A stretch of DNA of 64,000 bases. Origin: Sphingobium boeckii. GTDB lineage: Bacteria; Pseudomonadota; Alphaproteobacteria; Sphingomonadales; Sphingomonadaceae. How positions within the stretch are numbered: position 1 is the stretch's first letter; each line of letters begins with the position of its first letter. Positions 1 through 8,242 of the stretch are shown here, in pieces. Location of the stretch: assembly GCF_014199215.1 (NCBI RefSeq), contig NZ_JACIJC010000003.1:248001-312000 (forward strand). The letters run 5' to 3'. A program made the position numbers and the translations under genes. The notes below the pieces were generated by a model. That model worked only from the letters and a program-made list of their open reading frames with translations, was not told the DNA's origin and searched no databases.

Positions 1-241
1 TCACCACCTCACGCGTGCCCGCATCGTCGACCACGCAAATGCCGACATGATCGGCCCGGCTGCCCATGGCGGCGAGATCGGAGACCGTCTCTGCAGCCGT
101 ATCCGCATAGGCTTCCAGCGCCTCGGGCCGCCGCGCCCAGAGCAGGAGCGGGAAGCCGGCATCGACGATCCGCCGCGCCATCGCCCCGCCCTGGCTGCCC
201 AGACCGACAAAACCGACAACCGTCTCGTGATCCTGTGTCAT
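1..241 (-). CDS. NAD(P)-binding dehydrogenase, 6-phosphogluconate/3-hydroxyisobutyrate dehydrogenase family (N-terminal part only)
   Basis: Only the first 80 codons lie in the window; the gene continues past the left edge. The product begins MTQDHETVVGFVGLGSQGG, a Rossmann GxGxxG dinucleotide-binding turn near residues 11-16, followed by ARRIVDAGF and LLWARRPEAL. This is the standard start of beta-hydroxyacid dehydrogenases (3-hydroxyisobutyrate, tartronate semialdehyde and similar). The substrate-binding and catalytic Lys region is outside the window, so the substrate cannot be named. Its ATG overlaps the TGA of the upstream SDR gene (ATGA), so it is translationally coupled and is the last visible gene of a six-gene operon with acyl-CoA ligase and aldehyde dehydrogenase. 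Reduction or oxidation of a short hydroxy acid in that pathway is an inference. Confidence 0.8.
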   Translation of the reverse strand, partial: MTQDHETVVGFVGLGSQGGAMARRIVDAGFPLLLWARRPEALEAYADTAAETVSDLAAMGSRADHVGICVVDDAGTREVV

Positions 242-999
242 CCTGCGGTGATCCCACGGTCCATCGTGACGCAAGCGCCATGGAAGCCCCTGCCAGCGTC
301 GGACGCGAGATAGGCGATCATTTCCGCGACGTCCTCGACCTCGACCAGCCCGCGCATCCCCGTGAAGCGTTTGATCAATTCGTAATCGACGCCTTCGGGC
401 ATTCGCAGATCGGCCGCGATATTGGTCATCATGCCCCCCGGCGCGACGGCGTTGATGCGGATCGGCTGCTTCATATATTCCATCGCCATCGCCTTGGTCA
501 TGGCGTTCAGGCCCGCCTTGGTGGCGCAATAGGCCGCGGCATAGGCTTCGCCGATGAAGGCCGCAGACGATGTGACGTTGACGATCGCGCCCTCGCGCGC
601 GAGCAGATGCGGGATCGCCGCCTTGCTGAGATGAAAGGGCGCGCTGAGATTGACCGCGAGCGTCTTGTCCCAATCCGTGACCGGCATGTCGGCAGAATTG
701 GCGAAGATGATCAGGCCGGCCACGTTGCACAGCGCGTCGAGATGCCCGAAGGCTTCAACGGCCGCCGCGATCGCACCCGCACATTTTTCGGGTTGAGACA
801 GATCGGCTGCATAGACGATCGCCTCGCGCCCCAAAGCGCGCACCTGCACTGCCGTCTCTTCGAGACCCTCGGCATTCACATCGACCAGGCACAATGCTGC
901 GCCCACACGCGCCAGCGCCAGCGCGGTGCCGCGCCCAAGCCCCGAGGCCGCGCCCGTGACCACCGCCGCCTTGCCCGTCATATCCGCAACCATCGTCAT
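238..999 (-). CDS. SDR-family NAD(P)-dependent oxidoreductase
   Basis: Classical short-chain dehydrogenase of 253 residues. It has the TGAASGLG cofactor loop near residue 14, the NVTSSAAF strand with the catalytic Ser, and YCATK as the Tyr-Lys active-site pair. The frame is open further upstream to a TTG, but the ATG at 999 is preferred because GAGGGG lies 7-8 bases before it. It probably oxidises or reduces an alcohol/ketone group of a pathway intermediate in the cytoplasm. It follows the carboxymuconolactone-decarboxylase-like gene by 11 bases and overlaps the next dehydrogenase by ATGA. SDR substrates cannot be read from sequence; the fold assignment is firm and the substrate unknown. Confidence 0.9.
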   Translation of the reverse strand: MTMVADMTGKAAVVTGAASGLGRGTALALARVGAALCLVDVNAEGLEETAVQVRALGREAIVYAADLSQPEKCAGAIAAAVEAFGHLDALCNVAGLIIFANSADMPVTDWDKTLAVNLSAPFHLSKAAIPHLLAREGAIVNVTSSAAFIGEAYAAAYCATKAGLNAMTKAMAMEYMKQPIRINAVAPGGMMTNIAADLRMPEGVDYELIKRFTGMRGLVEVEDVAEMIAYLASDAGRGFHGACVTMDRGITAG

Positions 1000-1010
1000 C
1001 TGGTGTCCCC

Positions 1011-1793
1011 TCAAGCCTCGAACGGCAGATTTTTCTCAACCCGCGCCGCCTGTTCCAGCACGGCACCCTGCATCACGGACCCGCGCGGCCATCCGGCATG
1101 GACGGCATATTGCAGGACGAATTCCTCCATCTCCGCGCGACTGGCGTTGCCGCTGGCCATGGCCGACCAGACATGACTGCGGATCGGCGTGCTCGCGCCC
1201 GAAAAGCCGACGCCGACCAAAGTCAGCCAGCGGCGCGAGCGCTCGTCCAGCCCGGCGCGGTTCCACATTTCGCCGAAGACGAAATTCAGGATCCCCCCTT
1301 CGAAATAGGCGGTCTTCGGCGGCGGTCCGCCAAACAGCATATGTTCCTTGAACGAAGCTGCGCCCACCTCATGACGCGCGGTGGCATCCCAGGGCTCGGC
1401 ACGGATCGGCGCGAAAACCGCTGCGGCCAGGCCCATGGCATCGGCCACGCGGGTCACCGCGGCATCCAATATCCCGCCGCTGCTCCAGCCCGAATAGACC
1501 GCCACATGCAGCGCCGCCTCGCGCAGCTCGGCCAGTGAAATCAAGTCTCCGGCGAGCGCGCCGCGCACATAGGTTTCGGTTGCGGCGGCATCCCCCGCTG
1601 TGGCGGCGCTGCTCATCGCGATGAGGAAGCGCGCACGCAGGTCCAGCGCGGGACGCGACCAGATTTCCGCATAGATATAATCGCGCCACGAAGCCTCGAC
1701 CGGGGTCGCAGGTTCGGTTGTCGCACCGCCGAGTTCGGCCTGCAATCTGGCACCCCGCGCGGTGCGCTCCGCCGGATCGAGCAACGCGCTCAT
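1011..1793 (-). CDS. carboxymuconolactone decarboxylase-like (AhpD-fold) protein, duplicated domain
   Basis: A 260-residue all-helical protein with two CMD-like units (roughly residues 40-130 and 155-250). The units are marked by RARFLIAMSSAATAGD...LREAALHVAVYSGW and RSRRWLTLVGVGFSGA...EFVLQYAVHAGWPRG. The first unit resembles PcaC-type 4-carboxymuconolactone decarboxylases. No CxxC peroxidase pair of AhpD is visible, so a lactone decarboxylase or isomerase-like role is more likely than peroxidase activity. The open frame extends upstream, but the ATG at 1793 overlaps the stop of the aldehyde dehydrogenase (ATGA), fixing the start. Position between ALDH and SDR points to catabolism of an aromatic or lactone-forming acid; the exact reaction is inference. 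Confidence 0.85.
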   Translation of the reverse strand: MSALLDPAERTARGARLQAELGGATTEPATPVEASWRDYIYAEIWSRPALDLRARFLIAMSSAATAGDAAATETYVRGALAGDLISLAELREAALHVAVYSGWSSGGILDAAVTRVADAMGLAAAVFAPIRAEPWDATARHEVGAASFKEHMLFGGPPPKTAYFEGGILNFVFGEMWNRAGLDERSRRWLTLVGVGFSGASTPIRSHVWSAMASGNASRAEMEEFVLQYAVHAGWPRGSVMQGAVLEQAARVEKNLPFEA

Positions 1794-3274
1794 TGCGCAC
1801 CCGCCGGCTTGGAGAGATTCACATAGACGTTCTTCGCCCGCAGAAATTCCCTGAGGCCATCTTCGCCGCCAAGCCGGCCATAGCCGCTCTGCTTGACGCC
1901 GCCGAACGGCACGCACGGGGTCATCCCCTCGCCCGCGCCATTGACCGTGACCACGCCTGAATCGAGTTGGCTCGCAACGCTGTGGGCGCGGCGCACATTC
2001 TGCGTGTGGATATAGCCGCCCAGGCCATATTCGGTGCCATTGGCGAGCGCGACCACCTCGTCTTCGCTATCGAAGGCGGTGACCGTGAGCACCGGGCCGA
2101 ACACTTCATGCTGCGCGATATCGGTGCCATTGCCGACATCGGCCAGGATCGTGATCGGCAGGAAGGAACCGTCGGCGCAGTCGCCGCCCAGCCTTTGCCC
2201 GCCCGTGACCAGGCGCGCGCCCTCCTGCACCGCGGTATCGACGACACCCAGGATGCGTGTCAGCGCCGTTTCCGAGATCACCGGACCAACCACCGTGCCC
2301 TTGTCGAGCGGATCGCCGATCGGAATATGCCCCGCCATCGCGCCGAGCATGGCGAGATATTGATCATAGACCGGCCGCTCCACCAGCAAGCGCGTGCCAT
2401 TGACGCAGCCCTGGCCATTGGCGCTGATCGCGCCCGAAAGACCGCGCTTCGCCGCATCCTGCAGATCGGCGTCGGCGAACACGATCACTGCCGATTTTCC
2501 ACCGAGTTCGAGCCCGCACGGCTTCAGCGTATCAGCCGCGCTGCGCAGCACCTTCTTGGCGGTAGGGCCGCTGCCGACGAACTGGATCTTGTCGATGCCG
2601 GGATGCGCAACCATGGCCGCGCCGATATCGGCCCCGCCCGTCACGATATTGACCACGCCTTCGGGAAAGCCCGCTTCAATGAACAATTCGCCCAGACGCA
2701 TCACCGAATACGGCGCGATATCCGGTGCTTTGATGACGATGCAATTGCCCGCCGCCAGCACCGGCGCGGCCACCATCGTCGCGGCGAAAAGCGGGCCGTT
2801 CCAGGGGATCACCGCTCCGATGACGCCATAGGGCTCGTAAGACACATAATCGTGCGCGGGGCCGGTCCATGTGCTGATCGTGCGGCCTTCGATCTTGTCA
2901 GCCCAGCCCCCGAAATAGCGGAATTTCTGCGCGCCATCCCAGCCGAGATAGGACGTCGCCATGATCACGGAGCCATTCTCGATGGTGGAGAGCGCCGCCA
3001 GTTGCTGGCTGTTCGCCTCGATCAGCGCGGCCAGTTTGAACATTAAATTACGGCGCTGATCGCCTGAGAGCGCGCGCCAGGCCGGAAACGCCTTGCGTGC
3101 CGCTGCCACCGCTGCATCCACATCATCGGCAGAGGCCATGCGGACCTCGCGAGTCACCTGGCCGGTCGCAGGATAGACATGCGGGATCAGATCCCCGCCC
3201 CCATCACTTGCCTTGCCGCCGGTGATCACCGGAAAACGGGGCAGCATCGCCATATCGGGGGCCTGGTAGGTCAT
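1790..3274 (-). CDS. aldehyde dehydrogenase (NAD(P)-dependent, ALDH superfamily)
   Basis: Full-length 494-residue ALDH. It has the oxyanion Asn motif VIPWNGPLF near 156-164, the general base Glu in LELGGK (E256) and the nucleophile Cys in GQGCVNG (C290). It should oxidise an aldehyde to the acid in the cytoplasm. Its neighbours are an acyl-CoA ligase upstream and a CMD-like protein plus SDR downstream. Such a set resembles phenylpropanoid or aromatic-aldehyde catabolism (vanillin dehydrogenase-like), but no enoyl-CoA hydratase/lyase is present, so that identity is not claimed. RBS AGAGG lies 5 bases before the ATG. The gene is separated by 148 bases from the ligase gene, enough for its own promoter. 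Confidence 0.92.
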   Translation of the reverse strand: MTYQAPDMAMLPRFPVITGGKASDGGGDLIPHVYPATGQVTREVRMASADDVDAAVAAARKAFPAWRALSGDQRRNLMFKLAALIEANSQQLAALSTIENGSVIMATSYLGWDGAQKFRYFGGWADKIEGRTISTWTGPAHDYVSYEPYGVIGAVIPWNGPLFAATMVAAPVLAAGNCIVIKAPDIAPYSVMRLGELFIEAGFPEGVVNIVTGGADIGAAMVAHPGIDKIQFVGSGPTAKKVLRSAADTLKPCGLELGGKSAVIVFADADLQDAAKRGLSGAISANGQGCVNGTRLLVERPVYDQYLAMLGAMAGHIPIGDPLDKGTVVGPVISETALTRILGVVDTAVQEGARLVTGGQRLGGDCADGSFLPITILADVGNGTDIAQHEVFGPVLTVTAFDSEDEVVALANGTEYGLGGYIHTQNVRRAHSVASQLDSGVVTVNGAGEGMTPCVPFGGVKQSGYGRLGGEDGLREFLRAKNVYVNLSKPAGAQ

Positions 3275-3331
3275 AACATCCTCTCTCCGCGCGGTGGCGG
3301 GGATTACAATCCTCGCTCAGCCCGAAATCGA

Positions 3332-3395
3332 TAACATGCCTATAATATACCCGTCAACTCTAACAAAAACCGCGCATATTTGCCAGTTGGAGCAA
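3332..3395 (-). promoter_or_regulatory. possible promoter with weak CCA-NN-TGG site upstream of the ALDH gene
   Basis: On the minus strand a TTGTTA hexamer is followed 16 bases later by TATAGG, a plausible -35/-10 pair with start near 3332. About 54 bases upstream of that start is TTGCTCCAACTGGCAA (3380-3395, minus orientation). Its CCA-NN-TGG core resembles the stronger palindromes at 15821, 23103 and 25813, though its outer arms match only with a two-base gap. This is a weak, by-eye assignment. Confidence 0.25.
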
Positions 3396-3422
3396 TAACA
3401 TGCACTTTTATGCCCCCCGCGC

Positions 3423-4979
3423 CTAAATCAGAGTCCGCAATTCCCGTTTCAATATCTTGCCGCTGGCGTTGCGCGGCAGCGACTGGACGATCACGATCCG
3501 CTTGGGTGCCTTGAATCCGGAAAGCCGCTCGCGGCAATGGGCCAGCAATTCCCCCTCGTCGGCGGCATGACCGTCTCTTGGGACCACAAAGGCCGTGACC
3601 GCCTCCACCCATTGCGGATCGGGCAGCCCGATCACCGCGACCTCGGCCACGCCGGGATGGACATAGAGGATTTCCTCCACCTCGCGCGAAGAGACATTCT
3701 CTCCCCCGGTCTTGATCATGTCCTTCTTGCGATCGACGATCGTCAGATATCCCTGGTCGTCGATCGTCGCCAGATCGCCGCTATGAAACCACCCGCCCTC
3801 GAACGCCGCCGCGGTCCGCTCGGGATCCTGCCAATAGCCGATCATCAAATGGGGCGAACGATGGACGACTTCGCCGACGTCCCCGGGCGCGACATCGCGC
3901 ATGGCGTCATCCACCACGCGCGTGCTTACATGCAGCGCGGGCCGGCCGCACGATGCCGGACGATCCGCATGTTCATGGGGAAAGAGGATCGTCGCCACCG
4001 GCGCGATTTCGGTCTGCCCATAGAGATTCCAGAGCCGCAAACCGGGCAATCTCTCCTTGATCTCCCGCAAGACTTCGCCCGGCATGATCGACGCGCCATA
4101 ATAGGCCTTGGCCAGGGACGACAGATCAGACCGATCGAACAGCGGCGAGCGCAGCAGGGATATCCAGATCGTCGCCGGCGCGAAAAACGAGGTGGCGCGA
4201 TGGGCCGCCAGCAGATGAAGCAGATTGTCCGGCGTGGGCCGCGCCGTGATGATATTGCGGGCACCCACCTGCAGCGCCGGCCCGAGCATCGCATCGAGCT
4301 GCGCGCAATGGAATAGGGGCAAGGCATGGAGCGCGATGGTGTCCGCGGTCCATTCGCAATCGATCACGCAGCTTTGATATTGCCACAGCACGGCACCGTG
4401 GGTGAGCATCGCGCCCTTCGGCCGGGCTTCGGTGCCGCTGGTGTAGATGATCTGGAGCAGATCATCACAATCCGTTACCTCCGGAGGCAGGTCAGGCGCG
4501 CCGAGGAGCGAGTTCCAATCCACCACATCACCGGGCACCGGCTCCAGTTCGCCAGGCAGTCCATAGATGGTTTCGACCGCCTCGCCCCCGGCCTCCCGCC
4601 CAATCGCCACGCAATGCGCATCGACAAACAGAAACCGCGCTTGCGAATGCGACAGAATATAGCGCGTATCGTCCACGTTCAGCATGAAATTCACCGGCAC
4701 CAGCACGCCGCCAGCGCGCGCGACCGCAAAGCGCAAGGCCACGAAAGCGTGACTGTTGCGCGCCATGACCGCAACCCTGTCACCCTTGATCAGACCCGCA
4801 CTCTTGAGGCCGTTGCAGAGTTGATCGGCGACATGATCGAGATCGGCGTAGCTCCACGAGACGCTGCCGCAGATGATGGCAACCCGCTCGCGATGACGCC
4901 GCGCTGACCGCCGCAGCATCGTAGACAGCGATTGCTGCCGCAAGTCGGCACCTGGATTGCCCTCGCCCGCGTCGATCAT
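3423..4979 (-). CDS. class I acyl-CoA synthetase / AMP-dependent CoA ligase
   Basis: A 518-residue ANL-superfamily ligase that activates a carboxylic acid as acyl-AMP and then acyl-CoA. The phosphate loop reads IIYTSGTEARPKGAML (177-192), the TSGTE-x-PKG variant seen in many FadD-like ligases rather than TSGTTGxPKG. Other family signatures are LYGQTE (A5), the YLTIVDRKKDMI hinge and ASGKILKREL with the C-terminal catalytic Lys near 508. There is no signal peptide, so it is cytoplasmic. It lies 6 bases after the LVIVD-repeat gene and upstream of ALDH, so the acid to be activated is probably imported or made by the same operon. Whether it prefers aromatic (feruloyl-type) or aliphatic acids cannot be read from sequence. 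Confidence 0.88.
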   Translation of the reverse strand: MIDAGEGNPGADLRQQSLSTMLRRSARRHRERVAIICGSVSWSYADLDHVADQLCNGLKSAGLIKGDRVAVMARNSHAFVALRFAVARAGGVLVPVNFMLNVDDTRYILSHSQARFLFVDAHCVAIGREAGGEAVETIYGLPGELEPVPGDVVDWNSLLGAPDLPPEVTDCDDLLQIIYTSGTEARPKGAMLTHGAVLWQYQSCVIDCEWTADTIALHALPLFHCAQLDAMLGPALQVGARNIITARPTPDNLLHLLAAHRATSFFAPATIWISLLRSPLFDRSDLSSLAKAYYGASIMPGEVLREIKERLPGLRLWNLYGQTEIAPVATILFPHEHADRPASCGRPALHVSTRVVDDAMRDVAPGDVGEVVHRSPHLMIGYWQDPERTAAAFEGGWFHSGDLATIDDQGYLTIVDRKKDMIKTGGENVSSREVEEILYVHPGVAEVAVIGLPDPQWVEAVTAFVVPRDGHAADEGELLAHCRERLSGFKAPKRIVIVQSLPRNASGKILKRELRTLI

Positions 4980-4985
4980 GCCCGA

Positions 4986-6461
4986 CTACCTTTTCTTGTT
5001 GCCGCGCGACGCCTTGCGCGGCAGACCGAGCGCGGCGCGCACCTCTGGCTTCAGTTCAAGCACGTAAAATCCGCTCGCGCCGCAGGCGAGCCAGATATGA
5101 CCCGTGGCGGGCACATAGCGCACATGCCCGCTGCACGCGTCACCGGGTTTGAAGTAAGCGACTTCGGCGGGCGTTGCGGGCTTGCGGATATCGACGATGC
5201 GCAGGCCGGCCCACATGAAATTGAAAAGCCCCATGCGGGTGTCTGTGGCGCTATCCACATCGTTGAAATGCAGCGTTGCCGTGCCCGCCCCCGGCACCAC
5301 GGCGGCCGGCCCCTTCGCCGCCAGATCCTTGGCCGAACAATTTTCGGGGCGGTTCATCGCCAGCCGGACTTCGCCCGCCACATACGGCTTTCGCTCATCG
5401 GCCATGTTGACCAGTTTCGGCCAACTGCTGGGGCACACCATGCCCTCCGTGCCGCCGACCAGATACGGAACGCCCTTGATCCTGGCCCGCATCACCGAAT
5501 GCCAGCCGCCATGCGGGGCGGTGCCGATCAGCCGCATCTTCGGATCCGCACGGTTGAGCGCGATGTCGCTATTGTCGAGGATGTAGATGCCCCCGGCATC
5601 CGGTCCGAAGGTGGCCAGGCTGGGAAAAGGCTCGGTCACGCCCTTGTTCAGATCGCCACCCTTCGAACCGATCACACCGACATAGATCCGCTTCTCGTCG
5701 GGACTGATCGACAGTTCGTGCGCGGCAAATTCATGGCTGCCGCCATCCGTTCGCGTCGCCGCGAATTTGCCGATGAAGCGCGGATGGGCCAGATCGCTGA
5801 TGTCGGTCACCGCGATACCGCCCTTGCCGTCGAAGGGCGAAATGATCGTGCCATAAAGCCGCTTCCCGTCCGCAGACAGCGTCAGCGTATGCACGCTTTG
5901 CGGCCATTTCCATTCGGCCATCAGCTTGGGATTCGCGCAATCGGTGACGTCGTAGATATCGGTATAGGCTTCGCTATCCTTCGCGCCGTAAGAGCCGGCC
6001 ACCAACACCTTGCGTCCCCGCGCCTCGACAGCATGGAGCGTCTCCGACGCATAAAGCGAACCGCGATCGCGCAGCAAGCCGACCTGCCTGGGGGCGCGCG
6101 GATCGCTGACGTCGATCACGGCGACACCGAAGCTGGCGGGATCGGCTTTGACGCCGAACACCCCGAGCATGTTGGGCGATGTGCTGGCGACATAAGCGCA
6201 ATGCCCGGCCCAGGCGAGCTGGATGTTCGAATCGCGGCCAGCGATGGGGGAATGCCCGATCATCCGCACGCCCTTGGCATAAGGACGCGCCAGAATCACG
6301 GCCTCTCCGGGCATCGTCTGCCCCTGCAAGCCAGGCTCCGGATTGTCCGCATCCGCCATGCTGGATTGTGCACCCATGGGTGCCGCCTGAAGCGCCAGAA
6401 ACAGCGCCAGGCCGGCCAGGCTCGCTCTTTTCCAATTCCGGATCACACGCATGTGCATCAT
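4986..6461 (-). CDS. exported LVIVD-repeat (beta-propeller) protein
   Basis: A 491-residue secreted protein: MMHMRVIRNWKR followed by a hydrophobic stretch and an AxA-type cleavage region (PMGAQ). The body carries repeated blades of the form VAVIDVSDPRAPRQVG, IYDVTDCANPKLM, GIAVTDISDLAHPRFIG and LRIVDIRKPATPAEV. These match the LVIVD repeat family, predicted to form a periplasmic or surface beta-propeller. The family has no firmly known activity. The open frame extends to 6503, but the ATG at 6461 is chosen because AGGGGTAGGA precedes it. It is the first gene of the minus-strand operon leading to acyl-CoA ligase and ALDH, so it may bind or process the extracellular substrate; this is inference. 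Confidence 0.8.
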   Translation of the reverse strand: MMHMRVIRNWKRASLAGLALFLALQAAPMGAQSSMADADNPEPGLQGQTMPGEAVILARPYAKGVRMIGHSPIAGRDSNIQLAWAGHCAYVASTSPNMLGVFGVKADPASFGVAVIDVSDPRAPRQVGLLRDRGSLYASETLHAVEARGRKVLVAGSYGAKDSEAYTDIYDVTDCANPKLMAEWKWPQSVHTLTLSADGKRLYGTIISPFDGKGGIAVTDISDLAHPRFIGKFAATRTDGGSHEFAAHELSISPDEKRIYVGVIGSKGGDLNKGVTEPFPSLATFGPDAGGIYILDNSDIALNRADPKMRLIGTAPHGGWHSVMRARIKGVPYLVGGTEGMVCPSSWPKLVNMADERKPYVAGEVRLAMNRPENCSAKDLAAKGPAAVVPGAGTATLHFNDVDSATDTRMGLFNFMWAGLRIVDIRKPATPAEVAYFKPGDACSGHVRYVPATGHIWLACGASGFYVLELKPEVRAALGLPRKASRGNKKR

Positions 6462-6492
6462 TCCATTCCTACCCCTAGATCGGTGCTCTCTC

Positions 6493-6516
6493 AGCCACTG
6501 CAATTACTCAGTGGCT
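6493..6516. promoter_or_regulatory. inverted repeat between divergent operons (AGCCACTG-N8-CAGTGGCT)
   Basis: Two perfect 8-base arms separated by 8 bases lie 32 bases upstream of the LVIVD start and 115 bases before the GH51 gene. Position in a divergent promoter region fits an operator for a dimeric regulator. The palindromic ATAC...GTAT stretch around 6537-6560 may be part of the GH51 promoter. Confidence 0.4.
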
Positions 6517-6630
6517 TGAAGATTTCTTGTTGCGCTATACTCATACAATATATTTGGTATCTGATAAGGTCCGAATGCCCTTTATCGGGCCAAAAATGAT
6601 CGGCTGCGCCGGCGATGATGGAAGAGCGAC

Positions 6631-8238
6631 ATGAATCTGAAAAACATCTGCATGATATTCGCGCTGGCGATCCCGGCCCTGCCGGTGCCCGTGGCTGCGC
6701 AGGAACGCGCGCCCGTTGCGACCGTGGTCATCCAGCCCGACAAGACCAGCCCCGTGATCAATCGCGATATCTTCGGCCAATTCGCCGAACATCTGGGCGA
6801 GGGCATTTATGGCGGCGTCTGGGTTGGCAAGGAGTCCAAGATCCCCAATGTCCGTGGCATCCGCAGCGATGTCGTGGCTGCATTGCGCGCCATCAAGGTG
6901 CCCGTGGTCCGCTGGCCGGGCGGCTGCTTTGCCGACGAATATAATTGGCGCAACGGCATCGGCCCGGCCACGAAGCGGGTCGAGACCGTCAATGGCAATT
7001 GGGGCAATGTGATCGAGCCCAACAGCTTTGGCACGCATGAGTTCATGGACTTGCTCGATCAGATCGGCAGCGAGGCCTATATCAACGTCAATCTGGGCAC
7101 CGGAACGCCGCGCGAGGCGGCGGATTGGCTCGAATATATGACGACCGACCAGCCCTCCGCGCTGGGCAAGGAGCGCGCCGCCAACGGGCGCAAGGCACCC
7201 TATCGCATCAAATATCTCGGCATCGGCAACGAAAGCTGGGCCTGTGGCGGCAATATGTCGGCCGACCATTATGTCGAGGAATTGAAGCAATATTCAACCT
7301 TCGTGCGCAACCTCAATCCTGCGCAGGATCCGCCCCATCGCTATGTCCGCGGCCCGAAGCAAATGCAGCGAATCGCGGTCGGGCCGGAGGATGACAAACC
7401 CGAATATACCGAGGCGGTGATGAAGGCGTGGCAGAGCACGCGGCCGTGGCGCTGGGGTTTCGAAGGCCTGTCGCTGCACCATTACACGATGGGTGCCACG
7501 CCGATGTCGAGCCCCGCGACCGGTTTCGACGCGCAGGATTATGCCGTGTTCGTGCAACAGACATTCGGCATGGATACGCTGATCGCGCAGCACGCGGCGA
7601 TCATGGACAAATATGATCCCGAAAAGAAGGTCGCGATGGTTGTGGACGAATGGGGCACCTGGCTGGGCCCCATGGCCGATACCAACCCCCGCTTCCTCAA
7701 GCAGCAAAACTCGTTGCGCGACGCGATCCTCGCCTCGCTCAATCTCAACATTTTCGCGCGCCACGCCGATCGGGTGCGCATGGCCAATATCGCGCAGATG
7801 GTGAATGTTCTTCAGGCGATGATCCTGACGGACAAGGAGAAGATGCTGCTGACCCCGACCTATCACATCTTCAAAATGTATCTGCCGTTCCAGGATGCGC
7901 AATTGACGCCGCTTACGCTGGAAACCGGCACCTATCGGTCCGGCAAGATCGGGGTGCCTCAGGTGGACGGGGTGGCGGCCCAGAAGGATGGCGTGGTCTG
8001 GCTGGCGCTGACGAACATCGATCCCGATCAGTCGGTGAGCGTGCGCACCAGCATAAAGGGAAAGGCGGTGCGCCAGGCGGTCGGACACGTCCTCACGGCG
8101 GACAAGATCGATTCGATCAACACGTTCGATCGCCCTGCGGCTGTTGCGCCTCAGCCTTTCTCCGCCAAGGCCGAGGGGGACACGCTGTCCCTCACCCTGC
8201 CCGCGCGCTCGGTCACGGTTGTCAGGCTCGATCCCTGA
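6631..8238 (+). CDS. alpha-L-arabinofuranosidase, GH51, exported
   Basis: A 535-residue GH51 enzyme that removes terminal alpha-L-arabinofuranose from arabinoxylan, arabinan or phenolic glycosides. MNLKNICMIFALAIPALPVPVAA is a Sec signal peptide cleaved near AAQ, so it acts in the periplasm or outside. INRDIFGQFAEHLGEGIYGG is the family N-terminal signature. The acid/base is E201 in GIGNESWACGG and the nucleophile E340 in VVDEWGTW. WPGGCFADEYNWR is also conserved. It is single, plus strand, divergent from the LVIVD operon and convergent with an esterase (4-base gap). Released arabinose would fit the AraD1/semialdehyde dehydrogenase pair at 40376-42977. Confidence 0.95.
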   Translation: MNLKNICMIFALAIPALPVPVAAQERAPVATVVIQPDKTSPVINRDIFGQFAEHLGEGIYGGVWVGKESKIPNVRGIRSDVVAALRAIKVPVVRWPGGCFADEYNWRNGIGPATKRVETVNGNWGNVIEPNSFGTHEFMDLLDQIGSEAYINVNLGTGTPREAADWLEYMTTDQPSALGKERAANGRKAPYRIKYLGIGNESWACGGNMSADHYVEELKQYSTFVRNLNPAQDPPHRYVRGPKQMQRIAVGPEDDKPEYTEAVMKAWQSTRPWRWGFEGLSLHHYTMGATPMSSPATGFDAQDYAVFVQQTFGMDTLIAQHAAIMDKYDPEKKVAMVVDEWGTWLGPMADTNPRFLKQQNSLRDAILASLNLNIFARHADRVRMANIAQMVNVLQAMILTDKEKMLLTPTYHIFKMYLPFQDAQLTPLTLETGTYRSGKIGVPQVDGVAAQKDGVVWLALTNIDPDQSVSVRTSIKGKAVRQAVGHVLTADKIDSINTFDRPAAVAPQPFSAKAEGDTLSLTLPARSVTVVRLDP

Positions 8239-8242
8239 GCGA

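Noticed and set aside
235-1176. A 313-codon plus-strand open frame opposite the SDR gene, and similar long antisense frames elsewhere (e.g. 4932-6599 plus strand, 7294-8283 minus strand).
   Set aside because: They are mirror frames of well-recognised genes in GC-rich DNA, show Arg/His/Gly/Asp-rich composition and have no family motifs or ribosome-binding sites.
3423-4979. Assignment of the CoA ligase/ALDH operon as ferulate catabolism (fcs/ech/vdh).
   Set aside because: The essential hydratase/lyase (ech) is absent and motifs do not single out feruloyl-CoA synthetase.
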